This document shows positions 16,235 through 24,031 of a stretch of 44,365 nucleotides of DNA, piece after piece (the stretch's first letter is position 1; every line of letters starts with the position of its first letter). The stretch comes from Gemmatimonadales bacterium (GTDB taxonomy: Bacteria; Gemmatimonadota; Gemmatimonadetes; Longimicrobiales; Gaopeijiaceae): positions 1-44,365 of the forward strand of contig REBP01000122.1 in the NCBI GenBank assembly GCA_007692665.1, written 5' to 3'. The notes under the pieces are model-generated. The model was not told the origin of the DNA. It saw only the letters and a list, made by a program, of their open reading frames with translations, and ran no database searches. Made by a program: the position numbers and the translations under genes.

Positions 16235-17230
16235 GCGGCCCATCTCCCCGGCCTGGTCACTCCTCCCGGAGGTGTGTTCGTCGCGCGTGCCGGCGGATCC
16301 GGACTCATCTTCCCCCACGTCATCCACCTGGTCACGGGCCTCGGCGATGGCGGCCCCCATGGCCGTGCGTCCCACCTCCCCGGCCCGCCCTGCGGCCTGA
16401 CTGCCGATCTTTCCCGCCTCGTCCTTGAGCTGGTCGGACATGCCGCCCATCTTCCGGTCCTCGTACTCGCTGGACGGGACCGCCAGCCCGCTGGCGAGCC
16501 CGAGCCCGAAGACGATGCTTCCGATGGTGAGCGGACTCTCGGCCAGCATCTCCCGGAAACCTTCCCGGGCCCGAATTCCTGCCTCCTTCGTGCTCTCCTT
16601 CATGGAGTCGGTCTTCTCCCGCATGGACTCGGTCTTCTCCCGGGCCGTGGACATGGCTTCGGACGCCTTGTCGGAGATCCGGTCGGTGAAGTCCTCCCCG
16701 TTGCCGGCTCCGTCGCTTTCCTGGTGGCCGTTGCCCTGACCCTGGCTCCTGCCATGATCCTGCCCGGACTTCCCTCCCCGGGCACGATGGAAGTCCGTCC
16801 CGGACTGCCGCGACCCCGAAGAGGACCCGGCTCCCGGCGTCGACACCGAGCGACCACTGGCCTGTTCCACGGCGAGCCACCCAAGCCCGAGCCCCATCAG
16901 CGCGATGGGGACGGGGTGCTCCCGAAGGATCCCCCCCACGTCCGGGCCGCCCCCGGATCGCTGGCGGACCCGGTGCCAGACCTCGTCCACCAGGCTTCCG
17001 ACGGAGAAGCGGTCGACCAGCTGGTCGACGGTTTCGTCCATCTCGCCCCGCGTTCTCCGTATGTCCTGGCGGATCTCGGCCGGGTCACGGTCCCTGTCCA
17101 TGTCTCGACGAACCGGCTCGCGCCGCGTCGAACCCTCCTGCACGACCCCGTCCCGGACCACTCCGCCCCGTGTCGATTCGCGTTCCATGTCGTTGCGCAT
17201 CGTGTTCTCTCTCATCGTGTCGTCCTTCAT
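16223..17230 (-). CDS. DUF3618 domain protein (envelope stress, YqjD/ElaB-associated)
   Basis: This 335-residue protein has a very charged N-terminus with near-repeats (MKDDTMRENTMRNDMERES). The DUF3618 core follows at about 50-78 (IRQDIRRTRGEMDETVDQL), then a first hydrophobic helix at 106-122 (PVPIALMGLGLGWLA). A Ser/Gly/His-rich linker comes next, then a long coiled helix (KASEAMSTAREKTESMREKTDSMKES) and a second hydrophobic stretch at 234-251. It probably sits on the inner membrane. Its ATG overlaps the stop of the holin-like gene (ATGA), so it is the last gene of a three-gene operon common in proteobacteria. The set is linked to stationary phase and envelope stress, with the exact role unknown. 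Start is uncertain among several close Met codons. Confidence 0.82.
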   Translation of the reverse strand: MKDDTMRENTMRNDMERESTRGGVVRDGVVQEGSTRREPVRRDMDRDRDPAEIRQDIRRTRGEMDETVDQLVDRFSVGSLVDEVWHRVRQRSGGGPDVGGILREHPVPIALMGLGLGWLAVEQASGRSVSTPGAGSSSGSRQSGTDFHRARGGKSGQDHGRSQGQGNGHQESDGAGNGEDFTDRISDKASEAMSTAREKTESMREKTDSMKESTKEAGIRAREGFREMLAESPLTIGSIVFGLGLASGLAVPSSEYEDRKMGGMSDQLKDEAGKIGSQAAGRAGEVGRTAMGAAIAEARDQVDDVGEDESGSAGTRDEHTSGRSDQAGEMGRTGF

Positions 17231-17766
17231 CGTGTGACCTCCTCCCTTGCCTCGGTAATCTTCTGTTCGGCCCAGCGCTTGTCCGTGCGGAGACTTTCAC
17301 GGCTCCGCTCCGGCGTGAGGCCCTCTTCCGCGATCGCGTCCTTCCCCTTCGAGACCAGTCCCCACCCGACAGCGAGCAGGAGAACGGCCAGGATGAGGGG
17401 TGCGAGCCAGACCGCGATTTCCGCGTCCACAACCTGGACGAGAGCCGCGGTCACGCCCGTGTTGAGTGCCCAGAGCGCGAAAAGCAGGCCCGCCAGCAGA
17501 AGCCCGGCGCCGGCCGCAATGGCCCCCAGGTTTCGCTTCACGGTGTCGACCTTTTCGAGCATTTCGGCGCGGACGAGCGCGATCTCCTGCCGCACGAGTT
17601 CCGACCCTTCGCTCGAAAGCTTCCTGAGCAGGTCGGGCACCGACGCCGTCGCGGCCGCGGCCGGACGACCTTCCTCCCGGACGACACTTTCCATGCCGAC
17701 CGGGGCACGCGGGTGGTCGGGCCGGTCCACCTGTCCATCCACCGGGTCCTTCGGTTGCCTGTTCAT
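17227..17766 (-). CDS. Phage holin family / YqjE-like two-helix membrane protein
   Basis: This 179-residue protein has a polar N-terminus, then an amphipathic helix (VPDLLRKLSSEGSELVRQEIALVRAEM, 43-69) typical of the PF07332 holin-III/YqjE group. Two membrane helices lie at about 81-105 and 117-137. A basic/acidic cytosolic tail (RSRESLRTDKRWAEQKITEAREEVTR) ends the protein. In chromosomal settings these proteins are not lysis genes but partners of YqjD/ElaB and DUF3618 proteins. The gene overlaps both neighbours by 4 bases (start at 17766, stop at 17227), which supports coupled synthesis of the three products in fixed ratio. No lytic enzyme or other phage gene is nearby. Confidence 0.85.
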   Translation of the reverse strand: MNRQPKDPVDGQVDRPDHPRAPVGMESVVREEGRPAAAATASVPDLLRKLSSEGSELVRQEIALVRAEMLEKVDTVKRNLGAIAAGAGLLLAGLLFALWALNTGVTAALVQVVDAEIAVWLAPLILAVLLLAVGWGLVSKGKDAIAEEGLTPERSRESLRTDKRWAEQKITEAREEVTR

Positions 17767-18323
17767 CCGTCGCTCCCCCGGCTTTCGAGGGGAGTGGAAG
17801 ACCCGTGATCACCGGCCTGGTGGCCGCCGTCCCAGGTTCCCTGCCGGTCGTGGCCGTTGCCGGACCCCGTGCCGGACCCCCTGCTGGACGCCGTGCTCGT
17901 TCCGTTTCCCCCGTTCTCCGGGGCCGAGGCCCGGAAGAGCCGTCCGCTCAGCACGCCGGCGGCGAAGGCGGTTCCGAGGAACGCGGCCGGATTCGAGCGG
18001 CCGAGGTCCTCGAGATCGTCCATGAAGGCGCCGGGGTTCTCCCGCTCCAGGTAGCCCGCCATCCGCTCGACCTGTCCGGCAGCGCGCTCCGCGAGCTCCG
18101 CCAGCTGCCGGTCGCCGTCCTCCCGAAGGGAGCTGGATGCGGCTTCCAGGGCCTTGGCGAGACCCGTCCCGCGCCGTCCCATCTGGCCGGTCCACCGATC
18201 CGCGCGCTCTTCGGCTTCGTCGCGCAGTTCGTCGGCGACCCGACTCGCCTCGTCTGCCAGCTCACCGGCACTCTCCTGCGGTGGGCCGTCCGCTGCCTTC
18301 ATCTGTCTCGTCGTATCAGTCAT
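17763..18323 (-). CDS. YqjD/ElaB-like membrane-anchored coiled-coil protein
   Basis: The ATG at 18323 has a clear GGAGG Shine-Dalgarno, and the product has 186 residues. A long charged helix (ELADEASRVADELRDEAEERADRW, then REDGDRQLAELAERAAGQVERMAGYL) precedes DLGRSNPAAFLGTAFAAGVLSGRLF. That stretch is a short glycine-rich hydrophobic helix at 113-130 with the RxNP...G..AG...GR layout of ElaB/YqjD-type ribosome- or membrane-binding proteins. The C-terminal 55 residues are Gly/Ser/Asn/His-rich and disordered. It heads the three-gene operon, with its promoter between 18324 and 18548. A GGAAGC-N16-CGACC pattern in that region (minus strand) loosely resembles an ECF-sigma promoter, which would suit envelope stress; this is an inference. 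Confidence 0.75.
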   Translation of the reverse strand: MTDTTRQMKAADGPPQESAGELADEASRVADELRDEAEERADRWTGQMGRRGTGLAKALEAASSSLREDGDRQLAELAERAAGQVERMAGYLERENPGAFMDDLEDLGRSNPAAFLGTAFAAGVLSGRLFRASAPENGGNGTSTASSRGSGTGSGNGHDRQGTWDGGHQAGDHGSSTPLESRGSDG

Positions 18324-18529
18324 GCTGCCTCCAATCGGTCGCAGTGAGGGAAATACTGCTTCCTGTAAACGGGCAAAGGACATGCCCGGGGAGGCCGCGG
18401 TGGCACGGGAGACGGCCCTGCAGGGCCAAGCCATACGCGCCGTAGTACTTGCGGCGGCATCGGCAGCATGGAGGGAGGGAAGATGGAGCGGTGTGGCGCG
18501 GGCCGGCGGCTGTAGACCTTTCGCCCGGT

Positions 18530-18563
18530 CTGTAAGGAATACAGGCGCCTGCCGCCGGGGCAG
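18530..18563 (-). terminator. Paired small inverted repeats after the PAS kinase gene
   Basis: CTGCC-GCCGG-GGCAG (18549-18563) lies just downstream of the kinase stop and is followed on the minus strand by CTGTA-AGGAA-TACAG (18530-18544), both perfect 5-bp stems. Together they could end the kinase transcript, or the second could be an operator for the downstream operon. Both stems are short. Confidence 0.35.
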
Positions 18564-18567
18564 ACGA

Positions 18568-20376
18568 TCAGGCGGTCGGGGCCACGCCGGCCAGCCGCTC
18601 CAGTGTCCAGGGCTTCGGGAGAAATGCGTGGGGGTTCTCCCGCGCCTCGATGCCCATGGCATGGGCCTCGTCGAATCCGCTGGTGAGCACGACCGGAAGA
18701 TCGGGATCCAGGCTTCGAAGCATCGCCAGCGTGTCCCAGCCATTCATCCGGGGCATGACCAGGTCGCAGAGCACCCAGGAGATGCGATCACGGTTGTTCC
18801 GGAAGACCTCGACGGCTTCGACGCCGTCTGCGGCGGAGATCGTCTCGTACCCGAGGCGGGTCAGCATCTTGATGCCTACCTTTCGCAGGAGGGGCTCGTC
18901 CTCGACGATGAGAACCGTCCCCCGTCCCTCCCTGCGGTCCGTCGCACTCCCCCCCTCCGGGGTCCACTGCGTCTCGGCGGTCACGACCCCACGCGTCGGG
19001 AGATAGACCTCCATGAGGCTCCCCCCTTTCGGGCTCCGCCGGGCGGCGATGGCCCCCTCCTGAGCGCGCACCGCACCCAGGGCCACCGAGAGGCCCAGCC
19101 CCCGGCCGAATGCCTTCGTGCTGAAGAACGGGTCGAAGATCTGTTCCACGACATCGTCGGGAATGCCCGGCCCCTCGTCCTCGACTGCGATCCTGGCATG
19201 GGGTCCCTCGTCGGGCGTCCAGCTCGCCGGGAAGCGGGAACGGACGGGAATGTCCTCGGGGCTCACGGTGTCGACGTGGATGCGGATCAACCCCCCGCTG
19301 CCGTCGAAGGCCTCGCTCGCGTTGTTCACGAGATGCGTGAGGACGCGCTGGATCTGGGCCGGGCTCACCAGCACGTTCGGTCCACGATCGGGAAACCGTT
19401 CCTCGAGTTCCACGTTCCGGGGGAGACCGGCCCGCAGCATGGGCAGCAGTCGCCGGCAAAGCTCCGAGAGATCGTGGGGGGCGCGCTCATCCCGGCTCTG
19501 ACCCAGGTAGGTGAGGAGCATGCCGCTGACTTCGGCGGCATCCCGTGCCGCAGCGAGGGCGTCGGAGACCGCATCCCTCGTCTCGGAGGCGTCAGGAAGG
19601 TCCTCCATGGCCATCTGGAGGTTGCCGGTGGTGACGGCGAGCAGGTTGTTGAAGCGGTGGGCCAGCGCCCCGGCCATGCGTCCGAGGCTGTCGGCCTTTG
19701 CCACCTGGCGAAGTCGCTCCTCCAGGTGCGCCCGCTCCCGCTCGGCCCGCTTCTGCTCCGAAATGTCGCTGACGACCACGCGGGCAAGGGGCCCGCCCTC
19801 GTCGTCGCCGGCGAGAACCGCGTGGCCCCGGACGGGCAGGGCGGCACCATCGGCGCGAACGAGCTCGAGCTCGAAGGTCCGGCGGCCCGAACCTTCGAAG
19901 ATCTCGCCCCGTTCTCCGATCCAGGTTTCGCGGTCCCCGGGGGCGACGAAGCTGGCGAACGACCGATCCACGAGGGTTTCGCGATCCTCCAGGAGAAGCC
20001 GGGCCGCCGTGAGATTGGCCTCGATGATCTTTCCGGACCGGTCCAGCGTCAGGTAGGCCACCGGGGCCAGGTCGTAGAGGTCGAGGTAGCGGGCCCGGGA
20101 GTCTTCGATCTCCTGCTTCGCCCGCAGGAGTTCCTCGTTCTGCATCTCGAGCTGGATCTGGTGCACCCTGAGTTCACGGAACATGGTCCGCACGTCCTCG
20201 AGGTGGATCGGCGACTTCTCGAGGATCACGTCGCTTTCCAGCTCCACCTGCCGCTCGGCACGGTTCCGAAGCTCGACCAGGGGTGCTCCGCGGTCGCCGT
20301 ACGGCCGGCCGGCCGTCCCCTCCGGAGGGGGTGCGGCGTTGGGCGGAGCGTCCGGTTCCGTCGCGTCGTCTTTCAT
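18568..20376 (-). CDS. Cytosolic PAS hybrid histidine kinase with C-terminal receiver
   Basis: This 602-residue protein has no membrane segment. A coiled coil (FRELRVHQIQLEMQNEELLRAKQEIEDSRARY, 66-97) leads into a PAS domain (98-210; LYDLAPVAYLTLDRSGKIIEANL). The dimerisation/phosphoacceptor helix has H240 in GALAHRFNNLLA, and the ATPase domain has N351/N352 (HLVNNASEAFD), DEGPGIP and GRGLGLS. A receiver follows with D538 in LCDLVMPRMNGWD and K588. The residue after the acceptor His is Arg, whereas most relatives carry Asp or Glu (HDFNNLL), which may lower phosphatase activity. It has no adjacent partner gene and lies upstream of the envelope-stress operon, 244 bases from its start. Confidence 0.93.
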   Translation of the reverse strand: MKDDATEPDAPPNAAPPPEGTAGRPYGDRGAPLVELRNRAERQVELESDVILEKSPIHLEDVRTMFRELRVHQIQLEMQNEELLRAKQEIEDSRARYLDLYDLAPVAYLTLDRSGKIIEANLTAARLLLEDRETLVDRSFASFVAPGDRETWIGERGEIFEGSGRRTFELELVRADGAALPVRGHAVLAGDDEGGPLARVVVSDISEQKRAERERAHLEERLRQVAKADSLGRMAGALAHRFNNLLAVTTGNLQMAMEDLPDASETRDAVSDALAAARDAAEVSGMLLTYLGQSRDERAPHDLSELCRRLLPMLRAGLPRNVELEERFPDRGPNVLVSPAQIQRVLTHLVNNASEAFDGSGGLIRIHVDTVSPEDIPVRSRFPASWTPDEGPHARIAVEDEGPGIPDDVVEQIFDPFFSTKAFGRGLGLSVALGAVRAQEGAIAARRSPKGGSLMEVYLPTRGVVTAETQWTPEGGSATDRREGRGTVLIVEDEPLLRKVGIKMLTRLGYETISAADGVEAVEVFRNNRDRISWVLCDLVMPRMNGWDTLAMLRSLDPDLPVVLTSGFDEAHAMGIEARENPHAFLPKPWTLERLAGVAPTA

Positions 20377-20419
20377 GGTTTGGGCCGTACCTCTTCAGAA
20401 CAGCGAACCGATTCCCAGC

Positions 20420-21361
20420 TCATTGTCTGTGCAGCAAGGTGCATGCCCCCGTCGGTCCGGCCGGGTCCGGAGCCTGCCGCGCGCCGGCATCTGCCTGAAG
20501 CTTCAGCTGCATCATGTGCTGGATCCGGTCGTGCATGAGCCCGGCGACCTGAACGAACCGTCGCCACGATTCCTCGTCGCACGCCGCCACCTGCCCCTCG
20601 TACGCCCGCCAGGTCTCGCCGCTCATGCGGGCGCCGAACCCGGGCGGCCGGCACCCGGCGGCCACCTTTTCGGCGCCATACGCCGCCCAGTCCGCCATGA
20701 GGAACCGCAGGTACTCGTCGAAGACCATCATCTTCTGCATCGCGGCATGCAGGTGCTCTCCCTCGAACCCGCCTTCCCAGACCCGGTCCCTGAACCGGTC
20801 CCTCGAGACGGCCCCGAAGCGGAGTTCCGACCGGTCCACGCTCTCTTCCGCCCAGTCCCAGGGCGCACGCTCCTCCCCCCCCAGTTCGGCCGGATCCACC
20901 GCGCGATCGCGACTGGCCATGTCATGCAGGACCGAGTAGTACATGGCCTGGTGAACGCGGTCGTGCATGATCTCGGTGATCTGGACGAAGTCCATCCAGG
21001 CCGAGCGATCTCCCTCGTCCTCGAGGCTGGCGCGGTAGTCGCCCCACTCCCCCCCCGAAATCCGGTCCGTGAAGGAGGGGACGAGCTCGCCATGGCCCAG
21101 TTCCTCGACGGCGTGGCGGGCGAGGTCGCTCATCATCTCGTGCATGAGGTTGTGGAAGGTCCCGAAGGCCCGCATGGCGTGGCCCCACCGGTCATCCTCC
21201 GTGATGTGCCGGGAGATGTAGTCCCGGAAATCCCCTCCGGAAATCGAGTTCATCCGGAGGTCCTCACGGTGGTCCAGCTCCCCGTCGGTCTGCCCCTGGG
21301 CAGGGGCGGCGAGGAGCAGGAAGGCGGAGGTCGCGGCGGTGAGCCAGTGGACATGGTTCAT
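20420..21361 (-). CDS. Secreted protein of four His/Met-rich helical repeats, unknown
   Basis: The ATG at 21361 starts 313 residues with a signal peptide (WLTAATSAFLLLAAPAQG). The mature chain contains four diverged copies of one unit, at about 42-85, 103-149, 185-232 and 246-290. Each has an aromatic/RDY start (GDFRDYISR, EWGDYRASL, RDRFRDRVW, ETWRAYEGQ) and a Trp or His about 15 residues later. A helix rich in His and Met follows: TFHNLMHEMMSDLARH, TEIMHDRVHQAMYYSVLHDM, EHLHAAMQKMMVFDEY and AGLMHDRIQHMMQLKL. The His/Met spacing on one helix face suggests metal or heme binding; this is an inference. The protein is probably periplasmic. It lies 100 bases after TonB and close to the oxidase operon. 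I know no named family for it. Confidence 0.7.
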   Translation of the reverse strand: MNHVHWLTAATSAFLLLAAPAQGQTDGELDHREDLRMNSISGGDFRDYISRHITEDDRWGHAMRAFGTFHNLMHEMMSDLARHAVEELGHGELVPSFTDRISGGEWGDYRASLEDEGDRSAWMDFVQITEIMHDRVHQAMYYSVLHDMASRDRAVDPAELGGEERAPWDWAEESVDRSELRFGAVSRDRFRDRVWEGGFEGEHLHAAMQKMMVFDEYLRFLMADWAAYGAEKVAAGCRPPGFGARMSGETWRAYEGQVAACDEESWRRFVQVAGLMHDRIQHMMQLKLQADAGARQAPDPAGPTGACTLLHRQ

Positions 21362-21461
21362 CTCTGCGGTCCTCTCTTGAAAATCGGGCCCTGGAGAGAC
21401 GGGGCCGGAAAAATGTGCCGGCAGTTCCGGGACCCGGGCTTCGCCGCGCCTGCGGGCCCCT

Positions 21462-22223
21462 TCACTCCTGCATCGAAATCGTGTACGGGAACCAGCTCGA
21501 CACCGGCTGCCCGTCGCGGCGAGCGGGCTGGAAGACCCACTGTGCGGCTTCGCTGATGATCTGCTGGTTGAACCGACGGTCCGAGGTAGGGGGCTCGATC
21601 CTGGTGGAGTCCGCAACGACCCGTCCCTCGGCGCTGACGAAGACCCAGACCTGGATCTCCTGGCCGCGGAGGCGGTTGTTCGTGGGCGGAATGATGAGAC
21701 CCCGGGGTGTGGGCGGAACCAGGCGGAAGCGCCCCTCGTCGGTGGTACCACCGTCCCCCTGGCCCTGGCCGGTGGGAAGACCCGCGGCGCCGGTGGTCGG
21801 ATCGGGATCGGGATCGCTCCCCTGGGTCGTGCCGGTGCCCGGCTGCGGCAGCTCCGGTGGATCCGGGGCCACCTCGGGGGTGGCATCGGGCTCGATCTCG
21901 ACCTCGATGGGAGGCGGCTCGATTTCGGAGATCACCGGCACGGGCGGGGGTACCGCCGCGTCCGGGGGGGCGGAGGAAAGCTGGAGCGCAACGAGCGTCC
22001 CCTGGGCAGCACGGTCGTCGTCTGCCCGGGGACCCGCCGCCGAGAACGGCGACTCGGGGAGCGACGCCGGGGGCCCCACGAAGAGGAGCAGGAGGTGCAG
22101 GAAGACCGAGACCAGGATCCCGATCCGCCAGACCTTCCGCTCCCGCTCCCTCCGCTCCCGGATGGAGGCCGCGTAGGCATCCTCCGGCGGGGCGCCGCCG
22201 GTGTCGCGTTCGTTGGGGGTCAT
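21462..22223 (-). CDS. TonB-family energy transducer
   Basis: The ATG at 22223 gives 253 residues; an upstream ATG at 22265 lacks support. A cytosolic tail is followed by one membrane helix at 32-50 (VWRIGILVSVFLHLLLLFVG) with the H43 typical of TonB signal anchors. A Pro/Glu/Asp-rich periplasm-spanning linker follows (IEPPPIEVEIEPDATPEVAPDPPELPQPG). The C-terminal TonB domain lies at about 180-253 (EIQVWVFVSAEGRVVADSTRI ... EAAQWVFQPARRDGQPVSSW). TonB energises outer-membrane receptors with the proton-motive force. No exbB, exbD or TonB-dependent receptor is in the window. A gap of 140 bases separates it from the oxidase operon, so it may have its own promoter. Confidence 0.9.
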   Translation of the reverse strand: MTPNERDTGGAPPEDAYAASIRERRERERKVWRIGILVSVFLHLLLLFVGPPASLPESPFSAAGPRADDDRAAQGTLVALQLSSAPPDAAVPPPVPVISEIEPPPIEVEIEPDATPEVAPDPPELPQPGTGTTQGSDPDPDPTTGAAGLPTGQGQGDGGTTDEGRFRLVPPTPRGLIIPPTNNRLRGQEIQVWVFVSAEGRVVADSTRIEPPTSDRRFNQQIISEAAQWVFQPARRDGQPVSSWFPYTISMQE

Positions 22224-22277
22224 GGAACTCCGGGAGGGCGGCGCACATCTCCGGCCCCCGCGCATCGGGTGCCGATC

Positions 22278-22295
22278 GTCGCATCCAGCCGCGAC
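22278..22295. promoter_or_regulatory. Inverted repeat upstream of the TonB gene
   Basis: GTCGC (22278-22282) and GCGAC (22291-22295) flank 8 bases, about 55 bases before the TonB start. The 140-base gap also holds a TACTAG-like element on the minus strand (around 22302-22307) that could be a -10. Possible operator; weak evidence. Confidence 0.2.
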
Positions 22296-22363
22296 ACACC
22301 TCTAGTACGACCGAACCCCCCCGGAGGTTTCCTCGATCCTGAAATGGCTGCACGGAAATGGCG

Positions 22364-24031
22364 TCAGTAGAAGCGGTACCCCGGTGACATGAACGACGCC
22401 GGGAGGTACTGGACCAGGAACGGTCCATAGGCGATCAGGATCAGGACCACCGCGGCGAGCATCCACCAGCGGAAGGAATCGAGCTTGACCTGCCACCCGC
22501 GCGTCTCCGGGGGCGTGGCCGTCACGGTGAAGGGCACGTCGGTGGGGGCCCCGCCCTTCCGCCCGAAGAAGAGGGTGGCGGCGAAGACCGCGAAGAAGAG
22601 CATGCCGCCGATGAACATGAGCGTGCCGCCGAGCCCGGTGAGCATGCCCGCCAGTTCCCACGACGGCTTGCCGTACGCGGCCTCGAGCATGTTGGTCCGG
22701 CGCGGCATGCCGTCCACGCCGCCCGAGATGAGCCCCCGGGCCATGACCAGCACACCGATGAAGTAGACCCACTGCGAGGCCAGGGCGAGGCCCCGACCCA
22801 CGAGATCCCGCCGCGTCAGGTACGGCACGAGCCAGAACGCGATGCCCATGAAGGACATGGTCACCGCCGAGCCCACCGTCATGTGGAAGTGCCCCGGCAC
22901 CCACGCCGTGTTGTGGATGGACATGTTCATGGAATAGGAGGCGTTGATGAGCCCCGTGATCCCGCCCAGCGTGAAGGTGAGCATGGCGAGGATCTGGGCC
23001 ACCAGCGCCGGGTTGCCCCAGTCCAGCTTCGCGAACCAGTTCACGAGACCGGTACCTCCGCGCCTCCGCCCCCCGATCTCCAGCGCGAACATGACCGAGA
23101 AGGCCGTGACCATGCTGGGAAAGAAGATGCCGAAGGTGAGGCCGGCATGGAGCGCCTTCATCCCCACCGTGATCCCGGGATCCGTGTACTGGTGGTGGAA
23201 CCCGGTGGGAATGGAGAGGAGGAGGAACATGATGAAGACGACCCGGGTGAGCGAGTCGCTGAAGAGCAGGCCCCCGGCGTGCTTCGGCACCATGGTGTAC
23301 CAGGACACGTAGGCCGGCAGGAGCCAGAAGTACACGATGGGATGCCCTGAATACCAGAAGAGCGTGCGGCTCAGGAGCGGGTCCGAGTGGCTGATGAGGC
23401 CCATGGACCAGGGGATCAGGAGCCCCACGACGCTCACCGCGATGCCGACGGAGGCGAGCGTCCACATGGCGTAGGTGGCCACCGAGATGAAGGCCATGAG
23501 CGGGATGCGGACCCCCGGGTTGTCCTTCCGCCACCCCAGGAGGGTGATCATGAGGGCGGCGGCGGTGATCCAGGTGCTCACCACCAGGAGCGCGAGCCCC
23601 AGGTAGAAGCTCCAGTGCGCCATGAGGGGCGGGTAGAAGGTGTAGAGGACCGAGCCCTGCCCGGTGACGATGGCGTACCCGGCCAGGAGCACGCCCAGCA
23701 CCATGGTCCCGAAGATCGTCCAGAGAAGCTTGTCGTTCACCAGCCGGCCCAGCGCCCGCGACGTGGTGAGCGACAGGAATCCGGCGGCAAAGGCGAAGGT
23801 GAAGACGATGGCGTTCACGACGCCGTGGACCGTGAGGCCCTGGTAGTACGTGCGCATCCCCGGGAAGTACTGGAGGATGTCGACGCGGGCGTAGTTCAGC
23901 GCCTGCCCCAGCCCGTTGACGACACCGATGAAGAGTGCCGCGAAGCTCAGCACGATCATGCAGAGGATGGCGCGCCGGTGGGAGTCCGGAAGCACGAAGC
24001 CCGCGGGGTTGGCGACGACGGGCGTTCTCAT
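22364..24031 (-). CDS. Cytochrome c oxidase subunit I, ba3 type
   Basis: This 555-residue protein has about 12-13 membrane helices. It is the catalytic heme-copper subunit that reduces oxygen to water and pumps protons. Low-spin heme ligand H69 (GLTVHGVVN) pairs with H383. CuB ligands are H230 with the crosslinked-type Y234 (GHPIVYFWLLPAY) and H279/H280 (GFHHQYTDP). H381 in PGHFHMT is the high-spin heme ligand. The GHPIVY layout, short loops and absence of the A-family E286 motif mark it as B-family (ba3). The ATG at 24031 overlaps the subunit II stop (ATGA); an in-frame reading extends upstream through subunit II but is spurious. It ends the operon, 140 bases before TonB. Confidence 0.97.
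   Translation of the reverse strand: MRTPVVANPAGFVLPDSHRRAILCMIVLSFAALFIGVVNGLGQALNYARVDILQYFPGMRTYYQGLTVHGVVNAIVFTFAFAAGFLSLTTSRALGRLVNDKLLWTIFGTMVLGVLLAGYAIVTGQGSVLYTFYPPLMAHWSFYLGLALLVVSTWITAAALMITLLGWRKDNPGVRIPLMAFISVATYAMWTLASVGIAVSVVGLLIPWSMGLISHSDPLLSRTLFWYSGHPIVYFWLLPAYVSWYTMVPKHAGGLLFSDSLTRVVFIMFLLLSIPTGFHHQYTDPGITVGMKALHAGLTFGIFFPSMVTAFSVMFALEIGGRRRGGTGLVNWFAKLDWGNPALVAQILAMLTFTLGGITGLINASYSMNMSIHNTAWVPGHFHMTVGSAVTMSFMGIAFWLVPYLTRRDLVGRGLALASQWVYFIGVLVMARGLISGGVDGMPRRTNMLEAAYGKPSWELAGMLTGLGGTLMFIGGMLFFAVFAATLFFGRKGGAPTDVPFTVTATPPETRGWQVKLDSFRWWMLAAVVLILIAYGPFLVQYLPASFMSPGYRFY

Noticed and set aside
17227-17766. Holin as a sign of prophage
   Set aside because: No lysin, capsid, integrase or tail gene is near; the gene is part of the common YqjD/YqjE/DUF3618-type chromosomal operon.
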